5,097 bases of DNA from an uncultured Collinsella sp. (GTDB taxonomy: Bacteria; Actinomycetota; Coriobacteriia; Coriobacteriales; Coriobacteriaceae): contig CAUEPS010000046.1 in assembly GCA_959019775.1 (NCBI GenBank), forward strand, positions 1 through 5,097, given 5' to 3'. The notes under the pieces are model-generated. The model made no database searches. It had not been told where the DNA came from and saw only the letters and a list, made by a program, of their open reading frames with translations. Of the stretch, positions 1 to 5,097 are shown piece by piece (within the stretch, counting starts at the first letter, position 1; each line of letters begins with the position of its first letter). Both the position numbers and the translations under genes were made by a program.

Positions 1-50
1 GGCCCCAGATTGCCCATGCGCGCAAAAGTGCGTCTCGGCAATCTGGGGCC
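1..50. repeat. 14-bp perfect inverted repeat (large hairpin) downstream of xerD
   Basis: Bases 1-14 (GGCCCCAGATTGCC) are the exact reverse complement of bases 37-50. The 22-base loop contains a second small stem (CGCA at 21-24, TGCG at 29-32), so the whole element folds into one long hairpin. It lies about 40 bases past the xerD stop and could end the pyrG-xerD transcript. The bases that would hold the U-tract on that strand are outside the window, so a terminator cannot be confirmed. The length of the stem and the window edge leave open a dispersed palindromic repeat whose arms continue to the left. Confidence 0.6.
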
Positions 51-61
51 CGTCCCCTTTA

Positions 62-75
62 ATATTTATAAATAT
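62..75. repeat. 14-bp AT-only perfect palindrome
   Basis: The sequence ATATTTATAAATAT is identical to its reverse complement and consists only of A and T, in otherwise GC-rich DNA. It lies between the xerD stop and the GC-rich hairpin at 1-50. It may be part of the transcript-ending region or a protein-binding site. It does not resemble a dif site, which would need recognisable XerC and XerD half-sites around a 6-bp centre. Confidence 0.4.
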
Positions 76-91
76 GCAGGTCAGCGAGGTG

Positions 92-1033
92 CTAGCGATG
101 TGCCAGCGGATGCGCCGCCAGATAGACCTCGGTCAGTTGCGTGCGGTCGACATGCGTGTAGACCTGCGTGGTCGAAATATCGGCATGGCCCAAAATCTCC
201 TGCAGCACACGCAGGTCGGCACCGCCCGCGAGCATATGGGTGGCAAAGGAGTGGCGCAAGGTATGGGGATGAAGCCCCACCAGCCCCACCTGGCGCCCAT
301 ACCGCTCGCATATCGCATGCACGGCCTGACGCGACAGGCGACGTCCGTTCTTATTTAAAAAGACCGCCGAGGTCTCCGTCCCGTGAGCATGGGCGGCCAG
401 GAGAGTGCGCCCGTCACCTAGATAGTGTGTCAGGGCACGCGCCGCGCTTCCCACCAACGGGGCCAGACGCTCCTTGGAGCCCTTACCGCGCACCAGGACA
501 AACCCGTCATCGATATGGATATCGCCCACATCGAGCCCAACCAGTTCACTCACGCGCAAGCCGCAACCGTAAAGCACTTCCAAGATGGCGTGATCGCGCA
601 GTCCCATCTCGCCCTCGGGAAAGTCTTGATCCAGCAGTGCCGAGACGTCCTCCACCGAAAGGTATTCCGGCAGGCGATCTGCCTTTTTGGGCAGGCGCAA
701 CGCCGCCGTCGGGTTTTGGGCCACGGCCCCATCGCGCACCAAAAAGGCATGCAGGCCCTTCACGGCAGCAAGCGCGCGCTCCACCGAGGCGTCGGAATAG
801 CCTCCGTCGCGGCGATCGGCAACAAAGCCCTCCACGACCTGACGGGCCACCTCTTCAAAAGACGCAATGTCAGCCCGCTCCAGATAGGCGCAGTACGTCG
901 TCAGGTCACGACGATAGGCCGCAATCGTGTTGCGCGCCAAGCCACGCTCGACCGCGAGGTAATCGAGATACTCCCCCGCCGCCACGGCGAGCGACGAGGG
1001 AGTAGCTTCGGTATGTTCCTTATTCGCCGGCAC
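92..1033 (-). CDS. xerD: Site-specific tyrosine recombinase XerD
   Basis: This is a 313-residue tyrosine recombinase, close to the usual length of about 300. XerD works with XerC at the chromosomal dif site to resolve chromosome dimers before cell division. The N-terminal SAM-like DNA-binding domain covers about residues 17-105 (LAVERGLARNTIAAYRRDL is typical). The catalytic domain follows with all six active-site residues: R160 (GLRVSEL), K184 (GKGSKER), H257 and R260 (HTLRH), H283 (LGH) and nucleophile Y292 (VYTHV). Their spacing matches E. coli XerD almost exactly. The chosen start is GTG at 1033, 2 nt after the pyrG stop; it has no proper Shine-Dalgarno sequence, which fits translational coupling. 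GTG at 985 is a shorter alternative, and the frame stays open upstream into pyrG. The pyrG-xerD neighbourhood, with or without a Nudix gene between, is known in Actinobacteria and favours XerD over XerC or a phage integrase. The C-terminal HPLA also fits the family. Confidence 0.93.
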   Translation of the reverse strand: MPANKEHTEATPSSLAVAAGEYLDYLAVERGLARNTIAAYRRDLTTYCAYLERADIASFEEVARQVVEGFVADRRDGGYSDASVERALAAVKGLHAFLVRDGAVAQNPTAALRLPKKADRLPEYLSVEDVSALLDQDFPEGEMGLRDHAILEVLYGCGLRVSELVGLDVGDIHIDDGFVLVRGKGSKERLAPLVGSAARALTHYLGDGRTLLAAHAHGTETSAVFLNKNGRRLSRQAVHAICERYGRQVGLVGLHPHTLRHSFATHMLAGGADLRVLQEILGHADISTTQVYTHVDRTQLTEVYLAAHPLAHR

Positions 1034-1035
1034 CC

Positions 1036-2697
1036 TTAGTCCGTAGCGAGGTTCTTGGGCGTCACCTGCAGACGGTCGACACCCTCGTGCTGGCCGATCG
1101 AGGCGCGCACGAACTCGCGGAACAGCGGCTGCGGGTTGGTCGGACGGCTCTTGAACTCGGGATGAGCCTGGGTGGCCACATACCACGGATGTACGTCGCG
1201 CGGCAGCTCGACCATCTCGACCAGACGCTCGTCGGGCGAAAGACCCGAGATAACCAGACCGGCGTCCTCGAGCTGGTCACGGAAGGCGTTGTTGAACTCA
1301 AAACGGTGACGGTGACGCTCGTAGACGAGCTCCTCGCCGTATGCCTCGCGCGCGAGGGTATCGGCGGCGAGCTTGCACGGATAGGCGCCCAGGCGCATGG
1401 TGCCGCCCTTCTCGGTCACGTCCTCCTGCGAGCTCATCAGGTCGATGACACTATACGGGCCGTCCGGATCGAACTCGGAAGAGCTGGCGCCGGCAAGGCC
1501 GACCACGTTGCGGGCGAACTCGCACACGGCTACCTGCATACCCAGGCAAATGCCCAGATACGGAATCTTGTGCTCGCGGGCGAACTCGGCCGCGAGGATC
1601 TTGCCCTCCAGGGCGCGCTTGCCAAAGCCGCCAGGGACCAAGATGCCCGAGGCGTCACCCAGGACCTCGGAGACGTTCTGCTCGTCGAGGCTCTCGCCAT
1701 CGACCAGCTGCACGTCAACGTGGCGATCGTAGAACACGCCCGCGTGGTGCAGGGCCTCGATAACCGACAGGTAGGCATCGGGCAGCTGCGTGTACTTGCC
1801 CACGACGGCGATCTTCACCTTGTCGGCGTGATGGTTGGCATGGTTCTGCTTGCGCAGGAACTCGTTCCACTCGCTCATGTCGCGCTCACGCGGGTCCAGA
1901 CCCAGACGCTCGCAAATGCGCAGGTCAAAGTCCTGCTCGGCGAGCAGCTGCGGAACATCGTAGATGCTCGCGCAGTCCTCGTTAGTAAAGACACAGTCGG
2001 TGTCGACGTCGCAGAAGCTTGCAATCTTGCCGCGGATGGCGTCGTCGATATGGTGATCGGAGCGCAGGACGATAATATCGGGCTGGATACCAAAGCTGCG
2101 GAGCTCCTTGACGGAGTGCTGCGTCGGCTTGGTCTTGACCTCGTGGGCGGCGGCGATATAGGGAACGAGCGAAACGTGGATGTAGCAGACGTTCTCGGGG
2201 CCGGCCTCCTTGCGATACTGACGGATGGCCTCGACAAACGGCTGCGACTCGATGTCGCCGATGGTGCCGCCCAACTCAGTGATGACCACGTCGGAGCCGG
2301 TCTGCTCCTCAATACGACGGAACTTATCCTTAATGGCGTTCGTGACGTGCGGAATCACCTGCACGGTGCCGCCCAAAAAGTCACCGCGACGTTCACGGGC
2401 GATCAGGCTCTTATAGATGGCACCAGTCGTAAAGTTGGAATCGCGGGTCAGGTTCTCGTCAATAAAGCGCTCGTAGTGGCCCAGGTCCAGATCGGACTCG
2501 TAACCGTCCTCGGTCACAAAGACCTCACCATGCTGGAACGGGCTCATGGTGCCGGGGTCGACGTTCAGATACGGGTCGGCCTTTTGCATCGTTACCTTGT
2601 AGCCGCGCGACTTGAGCAGACGGCCCAGCGAGGCCGCGGTAATACCCTTGCCCAGAGATGAAACCACGCCGCCGGTCACGAACACATGCTTGGTCAT
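1036..2697 (-). CDS. pyrG: CTP synthase (glutamine-hydrolysing)
   Basis: CTP synthase converts UTP to CTP in the cytoplasm using ATP and the amide nitrogen of glutamine, the last step of de novo pyrimidine nucleotide synthesis. The protein has 553 residues, the normal family length. The synthetase domain covers about residues 1-270, with the start MTKHVFVTGGVVSSLGKG, a P-loop at 13-18, and likely Mg-binding residues D71 (DLGHYERF) and E141 (ELGGTIGDIES). The class I glutamine amidotransferase domain covers about 295-535, with the oxyanion-hole motif PGGFGKR (355-361), nucleophile C384 in GICLGMQ, and H512 and E514 in AHPEF. No key residue is missing. The ATG start matches the conserved N-terminus and is preceded by AGG 9 nt upstream. 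A terminator separates it from the winged-helix gene upstream, so it should have its own promoter. xerD follows 2 nt after the stop codon, which indicates one operon. Confidence 0.98.
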   Translation of the reverse strand: MTKHVFVTGGVVSSLGKGITAASLGRLLKSRGYKVTMQKADPYLNVDPGTMSPFQHGEVFVTEDGYESDLDLGHYERFIDENLTRDSNFTTGAIYKSLIARERRGDFLGGTVQVIPHVTNAIKDKFRRIEEQTGSDVVITELGGTIGDIESQPFVEAIRQYRKEAGPENVCYIHVSLVPYIAAAHEVKTKPTQHSVKELRSFGIQPDIIVLRSDHHIDDAIRGKIASFCDVDTDCVFTNEDCASIYDVPQLLAEQDFDLRICERLGLDPRERDMSEWNEFLRKQNHANHHADKVKIAVVGKYTQLPDAYLSVIEALHHAGVFYDRHVDVQLVDGESLDEQNVSEVLGDASGILVPGGFGKRALEGKILAAEFAREHKIPYLGICLGMQVAVCEFARNVVGLAGASSSEFDPDGPYSVIDLMSSQEDVTEKGGTMRLGAYPCKLAADTLAREAYGEELVYERHRHRFEFNNAFRDQLEDAGLVISGLSPDERLVEMVELPRDVHPWYVATQAHPEFKSRPTNPQPLFREFVRASIGQHEGVDRLQVTPKNLATD

Positions 2698-2703
2698 ATT
2701 GAG

Positions 2704-2754
2704 TTACCTGCGCTTCCCGTAGAAGTTGTCCATACACATCTTACGGGTCTTCAT
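2704..2754 (-). other. Possible short leader reading frame upstream of pyrG
   Basis: A 16-codon frame encodes MKTRKMCMDNFYGKRR and stops at TAA, 6 nt before the pyrG ATG. Internal ATGs at 2739 and 2733 would give 11- or 9-residue versions. If the proposed pyrG promoter is right, the first ATG lies at or before the transcription start, so only the shorter versions could be made. There is no clear Shine-Dalgarno sequence for any of them, and a frame this short can arise by chance. Confidence 0.18.
2716..2747 (-). other. Leader hairpin upstream of pyrG
   Basis: CCCGTA and TACGGG form a perfect 6-bp stem with a 20-base loop, ending 18 nt before the pyrG ATG. No U-tract follows it on the minus strand, so it is not an intrinsic terminator. 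It lacks the terminator of the pyrG attenuation system described in Bacillus. It could influence initiation or mRNA stability, or be a chance pairing. Confidence 0.25.
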
Positions 2755-2784
2755 TGTAATACTCGCGACGCGCGCCGCACGCAA
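2753..2784 (-). promoter_or_regulatory. Candidate pyrG promoter
   Basis: On the minus strand a -35-like TTGCGT (2779-2784) is followed after 17 bp by TATTAC (2756-2761), which overlaps the better -10 match TACAAT (2753-2758). Transcription would start near 2746-2749, giving a leader of about 50 nt. The -35 match is weak. The main support is that a terminator lies just upstream and pyrG needs a promoter somewhere in 2698-2817. Confidence 0.35.
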
Positions 2785-2817
2785 TTTTTCTTACGCGCAA
2801 TCGCATTTCTCCATCTC

Positions 2818-2851
2818 GAAACAAAACGCCGTCCGGTTGCCCAGGCGGCGT
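2818..2851 (-). terminator. Intrinsic terminator of the winged-helix gene
   Basis: Read on the minus strand, an 8-bp stem (ACGCCGCC paired with GGACGGCGT minus one base, including one G-U pair) with a loop of about 10 bases is followed directly by TTTTGTTTC. It begins 24 nt after the stop codon of the winged-helix gene. It separates that gene from pyrG. Confidence 0.72.
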
Positions 2852-2875
2852 CGCTTCCACTATGAATGCACGCTG

Positions 2876-3214
2876 TTATCGATCGGCGACTTCGTCCTCG
2901 ATCAAGTCCTGCACAAGCATACCGGCACGGATGCCCTCTAGATACCACTCGCCACGCTCCGTGAGACAAATACCATTTGCGAGCTGGCCGCCGTCGTCGC
3001 TGTAGCGCGAGACGACCTCGATGATGTCTTCGGATTCCAAGCGCTCAATTGCCGCGCGGGCGCGATACGGAGACACCCCCACACGCTCGGCAAGCGTCTT
3101 GCGCGAAAAGCCATAAAATCCGCCGTTGTCTTCGGACAGCTGTGCGATCTCCATCAGCACCTGCACCTCGACACGCTTCATATCGTTGACACTCGCACGA
3201 CCCTTGCCAGCCAT
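2876..3214 (-). CDS. Small winged helix-turn-helix DNA-binding protein
   Basis: This is a 112-residue protein, probably a cytoplasmic transcriptional regulator; I cannot assign it to a named family or give its targets. A short basic N-terminus (MAGKGRASVNDMKR) leads into a helix at about residues 14-27. A helix-turn-helix follows at about 37-61 (KTLAERVGVSPYRARAAIERLE), where the second helix should read DNA. A likely wing occupies about 62-86 and ends in LTERGEWYLEG, as in MarR- and PadR-like winged helices. The acidic C-terminal tail (about 100-111) may form a dimer helix. There is no sensor domain, metal-binding cysteine cluster or membrane segment. The ATG at 3214 is chosen because GAGGAGG lies 5 nt upstream; the frame stays open to a TTG at 3325, but that extension is low-complexity and has no ribosome site. 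It has its own terminator and a long structured leader, so it seems to be transcribed alone. Confidence 0.82.
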   Translation of the reverse strand: MAGKGRASVNDMKRVEVQVLMEIAQLSEDNGGFYGFSRKTLAERVGVSPYRARAAIERLESEDIIEVVSRYSDDGGQLANGICLTERGEWYLEGIRAGMLVQDLIEDEVADR

Positions 3215-3219
3215 GGCAG

Positions 3220-3226
3220 CCTCCTC
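3220..3226 (-). promoter_or_regulatory. Strong ribosome binding site fixing the winged-helix start
   Basis: GAGGAGG on the minus strand lies 5 nt before the ATG at 3214. It is a near-perfect match to the anti-Shine-Dalgarno sequence and decides this start over the in-frame ATG at 3304 and TTG at 3325. Confidence 0.85.
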
Positions 3227-3233
3227 AAACCGA

Positions 3234-3257
3234 GCACGGGCATCACTTGCACCGTGC
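3234..3257 (-). other. Leader hairpin close to the winged-helix ribosome site
   Basis: GCACGG (3234-3239) pairs with CCGTGC (3252-3257). The stem continues with GCA and TGC around a one-base bulge, leaving a 5-base loop, so 9 bp in all. It lies 7 bases upstream of the Shine-Dalgarno sequence. There is no U-tract, so it is not a terminator. It could affect ribosome access, but this is inferred from pairing alone. Confidence 0.4.
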
Positions 3258-3272
3258 GCGACCGGCACACCC

Positions 3273-3298
3273 CATGATGGCCGGCAACATCCATCATG
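3273..3298 (-). other. 8-bp perfect inverted repeat in the winged-helix leader
   Basis: CATGATGG (3273-3280) and CCATCATG (3291-3298) are exact reverse complements separated by 10 bases. In RNA this is a hairpin; in DNA it could be a dyad operator for the dimeric winged-helix protein downstream. A competing pairing between CCGGC (3262-3266) and GCCGG (3280-3284) overlaps it, so the two stems could not form together. Confidence 0.4.
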
Positions 3299-3333
3299 CG
3301 GCATCCCCGCAAAAGGATGAAACAATTAGGGTT

Positions 3334-3341
3334 ATTGTATA
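3334..3341 (-). promoter_or_regulatory. Candidate -10 box of the winged-helix gene
   Basis: TATACAAT on the minus strand contains the good -10 match TACAAT. No convincing -35 is found at 16-18 bp upstream. If used, transcription begins near 3327 and leaves a leader of about 110 nt, long enough to include both hairpins described nearby. Confidence 0.35.
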
Positions 3342-3401
3342 CCGCCCAAATCGCTTATAGGCAGGTAAGCGGGCTATTTTTAGGTTAAACGGTAGCTTTG
3401 T

Positions 3402-3444
3402 TGATAAAAGGGGCACACCGAATGCATACCCGATGTGCCCCTTT
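3402..3444 (-). terminator. Intrinsic terminator of the DUF1846 gene
   Basis: AAAGGGGCACA (3407-3417) and TGTGCCCCTTT (3434-3444) form a perfect 11-bp stem. Two further C-G pairs lie beyond a C-A mismatch, closing a 10-base loop. On the minus strand the stem runs into TTTTATCAA. It starts 19 nt after the stop codon of the DUF1846 gene. The A-rich other flank is too short to suggest strong termination in the opposite direction, and no plus-strand gene needs it. Confidence 0.87.
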
Positions 3445-3463
3445 CAGACCAATTTATCCAGGC

Positions 3464-4945
3464 TTAGCGGTGGAAGAAACCACGGCGCTCGAACTTGGGC
3501 TCGCAGCACACGTTGATGCCCAGCTTGCGCAACACCGTCTCGTCCGTCGGCGAGATGATCACGCTAAAGAAGGCATCGCACCCGCGCAGCTGCTCCAGAC
3601 CCGAAAGGACGCGGGCGGCCGTCTCGCTCGTAGCCGAGGTGATCGAGAGCGCCATAAGTGTCTCGTCGGTATGCAGGCGCGGGTTTTTGCTGCCCAGGAA
3701 ATGCGTCTTGAGCTTGCTGATGGGCTCAATCGCCTCATCGCTGATGACCTCGAGCTCAAGGTCGACGCCCGAAACATGCTTAAGCGCATTCATGATGAGC
3801 GAACTTGCGGCACCCAGACGCGTGGAGGTCTTACCGGTCACCACGGAGCCGTCGGGCATAACCATGGCGCCCACGGGACCACCCGTCAGCTGCTCCCTGG
3901 TAAGGGCGGCCGAGCGCGCCGGCGAGTAGTTCTTATCGATACCGGCTTTCTTCATAATGAGCTTGAGGCGGTCGACTTGCTCGTCACCCACGCCGGTGCG
4001 GCGCACGTTTTCGACCGCGGCAAAGTAGCGGCGGACGATCTCCATCTTGGAAGCGTCGCGGCAGGCATCGTCATCGGTAATGGCAAAGCCGACCATGTTG
4101 ACGCCCATGTCCGTGGGGCTCTGGTAGGGACTCTCGCCCAGGATTTTCTCCATCAAGGCGTGGACCACCGGGAAGGCCTCGACATCACGGTTGTAGTTGA
4201 CCGTAGTCTTGTTGTAGGCCTCCAAGTGGAAGGAGTCGATGATGTTGGCATCGTCGAGGTCTGCCGTGGCGGCCTCGTAGGCGATGTTGACCGGATGCGT
4301 GAGGGGAAGGTTCCAGACCGGGAAGGTCTCGAACTTGGCGTAGCCGGCAGCGGTGCCGTGTTTGTGCTCGTGGTAGAGCTGCGACAGGCAGGTGGCGAGC
4401 TTACCCGAGCCAGGACCCGGCGCGGTGACCAAGACGAGCGGACGGGTGGTCTCGACAAACTCGTTCTTGCCGTAGCCGTCGTCGGACACGATCAGATCGA
4501 CGTCGTGGGGATAGCCCTCGATGGGATAGTGCAGCTTGGCGGGAATGCCGAGCGCGTTCAGGCGATTGCGGAAGACATCGGCGGCGGGCTGGCCGGCGTA
4601 CTGGGTGATAACCACGGCCGCGACAGCAAAACCGTTGCCGCGGAACAGGTCGACCAGGCGCAAGACGTCCTCGTCATAGGTAATGCCCAGGTCGCCACGG
4701 GCCTTATTCTTCTCGATGTGGTTCGCGTTGATCGCGATGATGGCCTCAACGTCATCGGCAATGCTCTTGAGCATGCGGAACTTGCTGTCCGGTTCAAAAC
4801 CCGGCAGCACGCGACTCGCGTGATAGTCGTCAAACAGCTTGCCGCCAAACTCCAAATACAGCTTGCCACCAAACTGCGAGATACGCTCTTTAATATGAGC
4901 GGCCTGCAGCTCGATATACTTCGCGTTGTCGAAACCCTGGCGCAT
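3464..4945 (-). CDS. DUF1846 (UPF0371) family protein
   Basis: This 493-residue protein matches the length and conserved blocks of DUF1846/UPF0371, found in Firmicutes and Actinobacteria. No biochemical function is established that I know of, so none is assigned. Recognisable blocks are the N-terminal KLYLEFGGKL and HASRVLPGFEPDSK (about 28-55), the P-loop-like VTAPGPGSGKLATCLSQLYHEHKHG (about 173-197, GPGSGK at 177-182), FETFPVWNLPLTHPVN (205-220), IAYEAATADLDD (221-232) and TTVNYNRDVEAFPV (247-260). It has no signal peptide or membrane segment, so it should be cytoplasmic. The P-loop-like motif hints at nucleotide or phosphate binding, but this is inference. I chose the ATG at 4945 because GGGAG lies 6 nt upstream and the protein then begins like the family (MRQGFDNAKYIE). 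The ATG at 4969 adds eight residues but has no ribosome site and a leader of only about 9 nt. A terminator follows, so it appears monocistronic. Confidence 0.93.
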   Translation of the reverse strand: MRQGFDNAKYIELQAAHIKERISQFGGKLYLEFGGKLFDDYHASRVLPGFEPDSKFRMLKSIADDVEAIIAINANHIEKNKARGDLGITYDEDVLRLVDLFRGNGFAVAAVVITQYAGQPAADVFRNRLNALGIPAKLHYPIEGYPHDVDLIVSDDGYGKNEFVETTRPLVLVTAPGPGSGKLATCLSQLYHEHKHGTAAGYAKFETFPVWNLPLTHPVNIAYEAATADLDDANIIDSFHLEAYNKTTVNYNRDVEAFPVVHALMEKILGESPYQSPTDMGVNMVGFAITDDDACRDASKMEIVRRYFAAVENVRRTGVGDEQVDRLKLIMKKAGIDKNYSPARSAALTREQLTGGPVGAMVMPDGSVVTGKTSTRLGAASSLIMNALKHVSGVDLELEVISDEAIEPISKLKTHFLGSKNPRLHTDETLMALSITSATSETAARVLSGLEQLRGCDAFFSVIISPTDETVLRKLGINVCCEPKFERRGFFHR

Positions 4946-4951
4946 ATATGG

Positions 4952-4956
4952 CTCCC
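4952..4956 (-). promoter_or_regulatory. Ribosome binding site supporting the DUF1846 start
   Basis: GGGAG on the minus strand lies 6 nt before the ATG at 4945. The upstream in-frame ATG at 4969 is preceded by AGAACATTAA, with no Shine-Dalgarno match, so this site decides the start. Confidence 0.6.
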
Positions 4957-4984
4957 GTCCCGTTTCCATTTAATGTTCTAGGCG

Positions 4985-4990
4985 ATTATA
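4985..4990 (-). promoter_or_regulatory. -10 box of the DUF1846 gene
   Basis: A perfect TATAAT on the minus strand predicts a transcription start near 4978, about 33 nt before the ATG at 4945. The -35 region is poor: TGTTGG at 16-bp spacing is the best seen, so an activator or sequence-tolerant sigma factor may be involved. The remaining bases to the right edge (4991-5097) show no gene, terminator or clear repeat. Confidence 0.5.
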
Positions 4991-5097
4991 ACGGAGCAGA
5001 CCCTTCCCAACACCCAAGCAGCCAACGGGCATCAACCAAACACGTCATCGATAAGTTGCGGTGAAATAGTTCCCGTTTAACCCCTCAAGACGGCCAA

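Noticed and set aside
55..91. A dif site next to xerD
   Set aside because: The AT palindrome lacks recognisable XerC and XerD arms around a 6-bp centre, and dif need not lie near xerD.
10..1005. A 331-residue plus-strand frame and a second one at 425-1039
   Set aside because: Both are antisense to xerD, which has all catalytic residues. The first is Arg/Pro-rich nonsense and neither has a recognisable motif.
1034..1186. N-terminal extension of XerD into pyrG (start at 1186)
   Set aside because: The extra 51 residues overlap the pyrG C-terminus in another frame, look like shadow sequence, and lie outside the XerD family length.
1087..2661. A 524-residue open frame on the plus strand
   Set aside because: It is antisense to pyrG, whose identity is certain. 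The low-complexity, Leu/Val/Asp-rich translation is typical of a shadow frame.
2525..2737. A 70-residue minus-strand frame across the pyrG start
   Set aside because: It overlaps the conserved PyrG N-terminus in a different frame and resembles nothing; it is a shadow frame.
2716..2747. Bacillus-type pyrG attenuator
   Set aside because: There is no terminator hairpin with a U-tract between the proposed start site and the pyrG ATG, so that mechanism is not supported.
3215..3325. N-terminal extension of the winged-helix protein to the TTG at 3325
   Set aside because: It has no ribosome site, its translation shows no domain, and a very strong ribosome site fixes the ATG at 3214. The candidate -10 box also ends only a few bases upstream of the TTG.
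3398..4981. A 527-residue open frame on the plus strand
   Set aside because: It lies antisense to the DUF1846 gene across its whole length. Such long mirror frames are common opposite GC-rich genes. Its translation resembles no family and it has no ribosome site.

Overview
The window looks like chromosomal DNA from a GC-rich Gram-positive bacterium of the actinobacterial lineage. A gut Coriobacteriia such as Collinsella is my best guess. This rests on GC-rich coding sequence with AT-rich promoter and terminator patches, the pyrG-xerD neighbourhood known from Actinobacteria, and a DUF1846/UPF0371 protein. No marker gene settles the genus.

All four convincing genes lie on the minus strand, so transcription runs from high to low coordinates. 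In that order they are: (1) a 493-residue DUF1846/UPF0371 protein of unknown function (3464-4945), with a TATAAT -10 box upstream and a strong 11-bp-stem terminator just downstream; (2) a 112-residue winged-helix DNA-binding protein (2876-3214) with a near-perfect Shine-Dalgarno sequence, a long structured leader and its own terminator; (3) pyrG, CTP synthase (1036-2697); (4) xerD, a tyrosine recombinase (92-1033) that starts 2 nt after the pyrG stop. The left edge holds an AT-only palindrome and a 14-bp-stem hairpin downstream of xerD.

The terminators at 3407-3444 and 2818-2851 divide the window into three transcription units: DUF1846 alone, the winged-helix gene alone, and pyrG-xerD. PyrG makes CTP for nucleic acid and lipid synthesis, and XerD resolves chromosome dimers at dif. 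They share an operon but not a pathway, and the tight junction suggests xerD translation depends on pyrG translation. The winged-helix protein may be a local or distant regulator; nothing in the sequence identifies its targets.

No RNA genes, insertion sequences, CRISPR arrays or prophage remnants are visible. The only non-coding stretches are 1-91, 2698-2875, 3215-3463 and 4946-5097, all under 300 bases. Beyond the -10 box, 4991-5097 shows nothing I can name. This is mostly an ordinary housekeeping region. The points worth a second look are the structured leader of the winged-helix gene, the pyrG leader with a tiny reading frame, the pyrG-xerD junction, the hairpin at the left edge and the unknown DUF1846 enzyme.
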